This document shows positions 6,205-9,530 of a stretch of DNA of 9,530 nucleotides, one piece after another. Position 1 is the stretch's first letter. Each line of letters opens with the position of its first letter. Under the pieces are notes generated by a model. It had not been told where the DNA came from and did no database searches. It saw nothing but the letters and a program-made list of their open reading frames with translations. The DNA comes from JBKBRC01 sp046292345 (GTDB lineage: Bacteria; Bacteroidota; Rhodothermia; Rhodothermales; Rubricoccaceae). The stretch lies in assembly GCA_046292345.1 (NCBI GenBank), contig JBKBRC010000070.1, positions 1 through 9,530 of the forward strand, given 5' to 3'. Made by a program: the position numbers and the translations under genes.

Positions 6205-7145
6205 GGCGCCGGCGCAGCGGGAAGAGGTCCGAGATCGACCAGGCGGGACGGGGTGAGCACGAGCAGGCGCTCTGCCACGAGCGCTGCCCCCACGAGCGGC
6301 TCGCCGAGCGCGGGCGTCACCCGGAAGGCCGGCGTCGCCGCCCTGTGCGGGTCTGCAGCGGCATCGCCGAGCGCGAAGCCGGACACGGCGTCGGTCGTCG
6401 TGACGAGCAGGCGCCCGCCGGCGCGGTCCATGGCGAGGCTGCGAAGCGCGCCCGGCAGCGCGAGCACGCCCGCGGGCTGGCCGAGCGCGTCGAAGCGCAG
6501 CACCGCGCCCCGCCCGGCGTCGGCGACGAAGAGCGCGCCCCCGGGGCCGAGCGCGAGCGCGACCGGCCGCTGGAGCGCGGCCTCACCCGCCTCGTCTCCC
6601 CCGACGACCGCCTCCACGCGGCGCGCGCGGTCGAGCCGGCGCACGCCGCGACGCGCGGCCTCGGCCACGAAGAGCACGCCTCCGGGGCCGGCCGCCACGC
6701 CGACGGGCCGCGCCACCGGAGCCTCCGGCACCGGCGTCCTCCAGGGCACACCGGTTTCGAGGTGGATCGTCTCGGCGAGCGCGCCCTCGGCCGTGAAGCG
6801 CAGCACGCGCCCGCCGGCCGCATCGGCGACGAACACGTCGAGGCCGTTGGTGAGATCGATGGCCGAGGGCTCGAGCAGGGCCTCGCCCTCTCTGCCGGTC
6901 CCCCCGAGCACGCCTCGCGGCGTGCCATCCGGGCCGAACAGGCGCACGCGTCCCTCGCCGGCATCGGCCACGGCGAGCAGCCCCCCGGGCGTAGCCGCGA
7001 GGGCGCGCGCGTCGGCCAGGCGCGCGAGCACGCGCGCGCCCTCGGGAAGCGGAGGCGGCGCGGCGGTCCGGCAGCCGGTTCCGAGAAGCAGCGCAAGACC
7101 GAGCGCCCCGCATGCCCGGCGGATACGCCGCGCGACGCGCCTCAC
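6201..7145 (-). CDS. NHL-repeat beta-propeller protein, probable lipoprotein
   Basis: A 314-residue protein starting at GTG 7145, which overlaps the purD stop by four bases (GTGA), so the two are probably co-translated. The N-terminus is strongly basic (MRRVARRIRR), then hydrophobic, then LLLGTGC (19-25); Cys25 is a plausible lipid-attachment site although Gly at -3 is a weak fit to the lipobox. The rest consists of blades of the NHL type, with recurring patterns such as GGLLAVADAGEGRVRLF, LDVFVADAAGGRVLRF, GGVLFVAEAARRGVRRL and GGALFVADAGRGAVLRF, about 45-55 residues apart, giving a five- or six-bladed propeller. Such propellers bind proteins, ligands or polysaccharide; no catalytic motif is recognised. 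Its stop codon lies in the edge of the 16-bp array. The link to purine synthesis is positional only. Confidence 0.8.
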   Translation of the reverse strand: MRRVARRIRRACGALGLALLLGTGCRTAAPPPLPEGARVLARLADARALAATPGGLLAVADAGEGRVRLFGPDGTPRGVLGGTGREGEALLEPSAIDLTNGLDVFVADAAGGRVLRFTAEGALAETIHLETGVPWRTPVPEAPVARPVGVAAGPGGVLFVAEAARRGVRRLDRARRVEAVVGGDEAGEAALQRPVALALGPGGALFVADAGRGAVLRFDALGQPAGVLALPGALRSLAMDRAGGRLLVTTTDAVSGFALGDAAADPHRAATPAFRVTPALGEPLVGAALVAERLLVLTPSRLVDLGPLPAAPAP

Positions 7146-8473
7146 GGCGCGTCGTGGCGGAGCGCCGCTCTTCCCGCCTCTTCGCGGCCCGCCTCGCTGC
7201 GGCCGAGTCCTTTCTGGCCGATGTCGCGACGGAGCGTCTTGCCCTCGAACGCGACGGCGTCGGCGGCGCGGTAGGCGGCGGCGAGCGCGTCGGAGAGCGT
7301 CGGGCCGAGGCCCGTCAGGCCCAGCACGCGTCCGCCGGCCGTGACGAGGCGTCCGGCGTCGTCGCGCGTGCCGGCATGGTAGACGCGAGCGTGCCGGGCG
7401 GCCGCCTCGAGGCCCCCGATCGCGTGCCCGGTCTCGTACGCGCCCGGGTAGCCGTGCGAGGCGAGCACGACGCAGGCCGCCGCGCCCGCGCGCAGAGACG
7501 CCGCGGCGCCCGAAGCGGCGAGGCGCCCCTCGGCGGCGGCGGCGAAGAGCGCCGCGGCATCGCCGGCGAGCAGCGGCAACACGACCTGCGCCTCCGGGTC
7601 GCCCAGGCGCACGTTGAACTCCACGACCGCGAGGCCATCCGGTCCCGCCTCTGGCCCCACCATCAGGCCGCAGTAGAGCACGCCGCGGTAGGGATGCCCC
7701 TCCTCGTTGAGCCCGCGTAGCACGGGCTCGACGACGCGCTGCCGGACGGCGGCGAGCACAGCCTCGGTCACAACGGGCGCGGGCGCGTAGGCGCCCATCC
7801 CGCCCGTGTTGGGCCCCGTGTCGCCCTCGCCGATGCGCTTGTGGTCCTGCGCGGGCGCCAGCAGCACGTAGTCGCGGCCGTCGCAGACGGCAAAGACGCT
7901 CGCCTCCTCCCCTTTCAGAAACGCCTCCACGACGAGCGTGGCCCCGGCGGCCGTGCCGAACAGGCCGTCGAGCGCGCGGCGGGCCTCGGCGCGCGTCGTG
8001 GCCACGACGACGCCCTTGCCGGCGGCGAGGCCGTCGGCCTTGAGCACGACCGGCAGCGGATGCGCCTCGACGAAGGCGCGCGCCGCCTCGGCCTCGGCGC
8101 GTCCGAAGGCGCGCGCCGGGGCCGTCGGGATGCCGTGACGCGCCATGAAGGCCTTGGCGAACGCCTTCGAGCCCTCGAGGCGCGCGCCGTAGGCGTCCGG
8201 CCCGAGCGTGGCGATCCCGGCCGCGCGGAGCGCATCGGCGAGGCCCGCCACGAGCGGCGCCTCCGGCCCGATGACGACGAGCCCCACGCCGCGCGACCGG
8301 GCCAGCGCCACGAGCGCCGGCCCGTCGTCGGCGGCGACGGGCACGTTCTCGGCGAGCGCGGCCGTGCCCGGGTTACCGGGGGCGCAGAGAAGCTCGGGGG
8401 CGGGCGTGCTGCGGGCGAGTGCGTCGCAGAGGGCGTGCTCGCGGCCACCGCTGCCAACGACAAGGATGCGCAT
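7142..8473 (-). CDS. purD: Phosphoribosylamine-glycine ligase (GAR synthetase)
   Basis: A complete 443-residue enzyme that joins glycine to phosphoribosylamine using ATP, the second step of de novo purine synthesis, in the cytoplasm. The N-terminus MRILVVGSGGREHAL (1-15) is diagnostic. The ATP-grasp domain follows: GSKAFAKAFM (101-110), VLKADGLAAGKGVVV (143-157), DHKRIGEGDTGPNTGGMGAYAP (210-231) and VEFNVRLGDPEAQ (284-296), which holds the metal and phosphate ligands; Leu290 takes a place usually held by Phe or Met. LRRDIG (414-419) is the usual end of the family, but here a further 24 residues rich in Gly, Arg, Glu and Ala follow. ATG at 8473 is fixed by the Rossmann-like start. It overlaps the NHL gene downstream; no other pur gene is in view. 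Confidence 0.96.
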   Translation of the reverse strand: MRILVVGSGGREHALCDALARSTPAPELLCAPGNPGTAALAENVPVAADDGPALVALARSRGVGLVVIGPEAPLVAGLADALRAAGIATLGPDAYGARLEGSKAFAKAFMARHGIPTAPARAFGRAEAEAARAFVEAHPLPVVLKADGLAAGKGVVVATTRAEARRALDGLFGTAAGATLVVEAFLKGEEASVFAVCDGRDYVLLAPAQDHKRIGEGDTGPNTGGMGAYAPAPVVTEAVLAAVRQRVVEPVLRGLNEEGHPYRGVLYCGLMVGPEAGPDGLAVVEFNVRLGDPEAQVVLPLLAGDAAALFAAAAEGRLAASGAAASLRAGAAACVVLASHGYPGAYETGHAIGGLEAAARHARVYHAGTRDDAGRLVTAGGRVLGLTGLGPTLSDALAAAYRAADAVAFEGKTLRRDIGQKGLGRSEAGREEAGRAALRHDAP

Positions 8474-8489
8474 GACGAAGACGAGGCGG

Positions 8490-8515
8490 CCGGCCGGGCA
8501 CTCGGGCCCGGCCGG
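8490..8515. promoter_or_regulatory. Inverted repeat in the purD/ppi divergent intergenic region
   Basis: CCGGCCGGGC (8490-8499) and GCCCGGCCGG (8506-8515) form a perfect 10-bp inverted repeat around a 6-base loop. It starts 16 bases from the purD ATG and ends 77 bases before the ppi ATG, so it could be an operator or a leader hairpin of purD. It has no T-run, so it is not a standard terminator. TATGTTGG at 8521-8528 beside it resembles the TAnnTTTG -7 box of Bacteroidota and could serve the ppi gene. Confidence 0.45.
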
Positions 8516-8592
8516 TGGGTATGTTGGACGAGCGCAGTCTAGCGACGCCTCGCCGGCTGCGCTCGCGCTCCGTTGTCCCCCCTGCCCTTCTC

Positions 8593-9084
8593 ATGAAGCA
8601 GTACGACCGCCCCCCGGACTTCCAGATCGACCCCGCCGCGCGCTACACCGCCACGATCGCCACCACGCGTGGCGACATCGTGGTCCGGCTCTTTCCCGAG
8701 CATGCGCCCAGGACGGTCAACAACTTCGTCGCGCTCGCGCGGGACGGGTTCTACGACGGCGTCGCGTTCCACCGCGTGATCGCCAACTTTATGATTCAGG
8801 GCGGCGACCCGACCGGGACGGGCCGTGGCGGGCCGGGCTACCGCTTCGAGGACGAGACGCGCGGCAACCCGCTCCGCCACGAGCGCGGCGTGCTCTCGAT
8901 GGCCAACGCCGGGCCCAACACCAACGGCAGCCAGTTTTTCATCACACACGGTCCGCAGCCGCACCTGGACGGGCGGCACACCGTCTTCGGCAAAGTCGTC
9001 GCAGGCCAAGAGGTGGTAGACGCGATTCGCCAGGGCGACACGATGACCTCCGTCACGATCGAGGAAACCCCGGCCGAAGAGTGA
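8593..9084 (+). CDS. Cyclophilin-type peptidyl-prolyl cis-trans isomerase
   Basis: A 163-residue single-domain cyclophilin that catalyses proline isomerisation during protein folding. Numbering from ATG 8593, the active site is visible: FHR (59-61, catalytic R61), FMIQGGDP (66-73, with F66 and Q69), MANAGPNTNGSQFFIT (103-118), and LDGRHTVFGKV (125-135, H129). The position of the cyclosporin-contact Trp of human CypA is His124 here. The start is chosen at MKQYDRPPDFQIDP, the conserved N-terminus of this bacterial subgroup; an upstream in-frame ATG at 8515 adds an unconserved Arg-rich segment. No signal peptide is seen, so it is cytoplasmic. It seems to be a single-gene transcript ending at the hairpin at 9098-9124. 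Confidence 0.95.
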   Translation: MKQYDRPPDFQIDPAARYTATIATTRGDIVVRLFPEHAPRTVNNFVALARDGFYDGVAFHRVIANFMIQGGDPTGTGRGGPGYRFEDETRGNPLRHERGVLSMANAGPNTNGSQFFITHGPQPHLDGRHTVFGKVVAGQEVVDAIRQGDTMTSVTIEETPAEE

Positions 9085-9097
9085 GGCCTCCTCGGCC

Positions 9098-9133
9098 CTC
9101 CGGGGCGCCCGGGGCGCCCCGGAGAGTGCCCTT
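9098..9133 (+). terminator. Hairpin terminator candidate after the ppi gene
   Basis: CTCCGGGGCGCC (9098-9109) and GGCGCCCCGGAG (9113-9124) pair perfectly over 12 bp around a 3-base loop, 13 bases after the ppi stop. Only a short CTTT follows at 9131-9134, so it is a very strong stem with a weak U-tract. Confidence 0.65.
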
Positions 9134-9148
9134 TCGCCCAAACTTCCT

Positions 9149-9178
9149 TTGCTGGCCGGGCCTGCCCGTCTGTACGTT
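9149..9178 (+). promoter_or_regulatory. Promoter of the tRNA-Met gene
   Basis: TTGCTG (9149-9154) and TACGTT (9173-9178) are 18 bases apart; the -10 ends 13 bases before the first tRNA base, a distance that suits a short 5' leader. TACGTT also resembles the TAnnTTTG box of Bacteroidota. Confidence 0.5.
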
Positions 9179-9188
9179 CCCGGCCAGC
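9151..9188. repeat. 10-bp inverted repeat spanning the tRNA promoter
   Basis: GCTGGCCGGG (9151-9160) and CCCGGCCAGC (9179-9188) are perfect inverted copies with an 18-base spacer that contains the -10 element. The right half covers the expected transcription start. It may be an operator-like site or chance in GC-rich DNA. Confidence 0.6.
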
Positions 9189-9191
9189 CCC

Positions 9192-9265
9192 GGCGCGGTA
9201 GCTCAGCTGGTTAGAGCGTGGGATTCATAACCCCAAGGTCGGGAGTTCAAGTCTCCCCCGCGCCA
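9192..9265 (+). tRNA. tRNA-Met (anticodon CAT)
   Basis: A full cloverleaf of 74 bases: acceptor GGCGCGG (9192-9198) with CCGCGCC (9258-9264), D-arm GCTC...GAGC (9201-9217), anticodon loop TTCATAA with CAT at 9226-9228, variable AGGTC, T-arm GGGAG-TTCAAGT-CTCCC (9241-9257) and discriminator A9265. The following bases are CGA, so CCA is added after transcription. The base pairing at the top of the acceptor stem (G1-C72) points to elongator Met or, if C34 is modified to lysidine, Ile-CAU; initiator Met is unlikely. The last anticodon-stem pair is an A-C mismatch (A9223, C9231). Confidence 0.96.
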
Positions 9266-9267
9266 CG

Positions 9268-9299
9268 AGCGCCCGGCCCCGGCCGGGCGCTTTTCGTTT
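9268..9299 (+). terminator. Intrinsic terminator of the tRNA gene
   Basis: AGCGCCCGGCC (9268-9278) pairs with GGCCGGGCGCT (9281-9291) and is followed by TTTTCGTTT (9291-9299). The stem starts three bases after the tRNA, so the tRNA appears to be a single-gene transcript. Confidence 0.9.
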
Positions 9300-9351
9300 G
9301 CCCTGCCCCCTCCGTGCCTCGCGTTCGCGCGCCGCGCCGGGCTCCAGCGCC

Positions 9352-9530
9352 ATGCGGATCTACGTCCACGACTACGCCGGCCATCCGTTTCAGGTACAGC
9401 TCGCCCGGGCGCTCGCCGCACGCGGCCACACCGTGCGACACGGCTACTCCGCGACGAACCTGACGCCACAGGGCGCGCTCGCGCCGCAGCCGGACGACCC
9501 GGAGACGTTCAGCGTGGATCCGCTCGTGCT
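9352..9530 (+). CDS. Glycosyltransferase-like protein (GT4-type N-terminus), partial
   Basis: The frame is open from ATG 9352 to the window edge (59 codons). It begins MRIYVHDYAGHPFQVQLARA and continues LAARGHTVRHGYSATNLTPQG, which is the first beta-strand, a substrate-side loop and the helix plus second strand of a GT-B glycosyltransferase N-domain; the AGHPFQ...LARALAARGH pattern resembles WbuB/WcaI-like family-4 enzymes that build surface polysaccharide. The donor-binding C-domain is not in the window, so substrate and product are unknown. No Shine-Dalgarno sequence or clear promoter is seen in the 52 bases after the tRNA terminator. Confidence 0.6.
   Translation, partial: MRIYVHDYAGHPFQVQLARALAARGHTVRHGYSATNLTPQGALAPQPDDPETFSVDPLV

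Noticed and set aside
5847..7274. Long plus-strand open frame through the 16-bp array
   Set aside because: It is open only because the repeat has no stop on this strand; it spans the N gap, runs antisense through the NHL gene and part of purD, and its product is low-complexity Arg-rich sequence.

Overview
The window is very GC-rich chromosomal DNA of gene-dense bacterial type. Ten protein genes are visible: eight look complete and two run off the ends. There is also one tRNA gene. None of the starts I examined has a convincing Shine-Dalgarno sequence. Many proteins are rich in Ala, Arg and Pro, and the tRNA lacks an encoded CCA end. Together these fit a GC-rich member of the Bacteroidota/Rhodothermota group (Rubricoccaceae- or Salinibacter-like), but this placement is inference from style, not a phylogenetic result.

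Layout. 1-2749 (minus strand): a tightly coupled three-gene operon in the order vWA protein, PP2C-type phosphatase, atypical protein kinase. The kinase runs off the left edge and has two hydrophobic segments at the end that is visible. This set of three matches the TerY-P triad (vWA + PP2C + kinase) known from comparative genomics of tellurium-resistance/stress systems, but no ter genes are in view. 2750-3770 (plus): a recognisable promoter followed by a secreted TraB/GumN-family protein. 3757-5010 (minus): the DNA polymerase III delta-prime clamp-loader subunit, overlapping the TraB gene tail to tail. 5096-5764 (minus): a PhoU-domain protein. 5765-6200: a non-coding stretch with two perfectly adjacent 21-bp direct repeats beside the phoU start and a 16-bp tandem array, at least 12 full copies, broken by a 100-N assembly gap. 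6201-8473 (minus): purD, overlapped at its stop by an NHL beta-propeller lipoprotein candidate. 8593-9084 (plus): cyclophilin-type peptidyl-prolyl isomerase followed by a strong hairpin. 9192-9265 (plus): tRNA-Met(CAT) with its own promoter and an excellent terminator. 9352-9530 (plus): the start of a glycosyltransferase-like gene.

How it works together. The replication, purine-synthesis, protein-folding and tRNA genes are ordinary housekeeping. The accessory interest lies in the vWA/phosphatase/kinase operon, which looks like a self-contained phospho-signalling module, possibly at the membrane, and in the 16-bp array, whose true length is hidden by the gap. The array begins exactly at the stop codon of the NHL gene, inside a 12-bp motif that also occurs at the purD/NHL junction.
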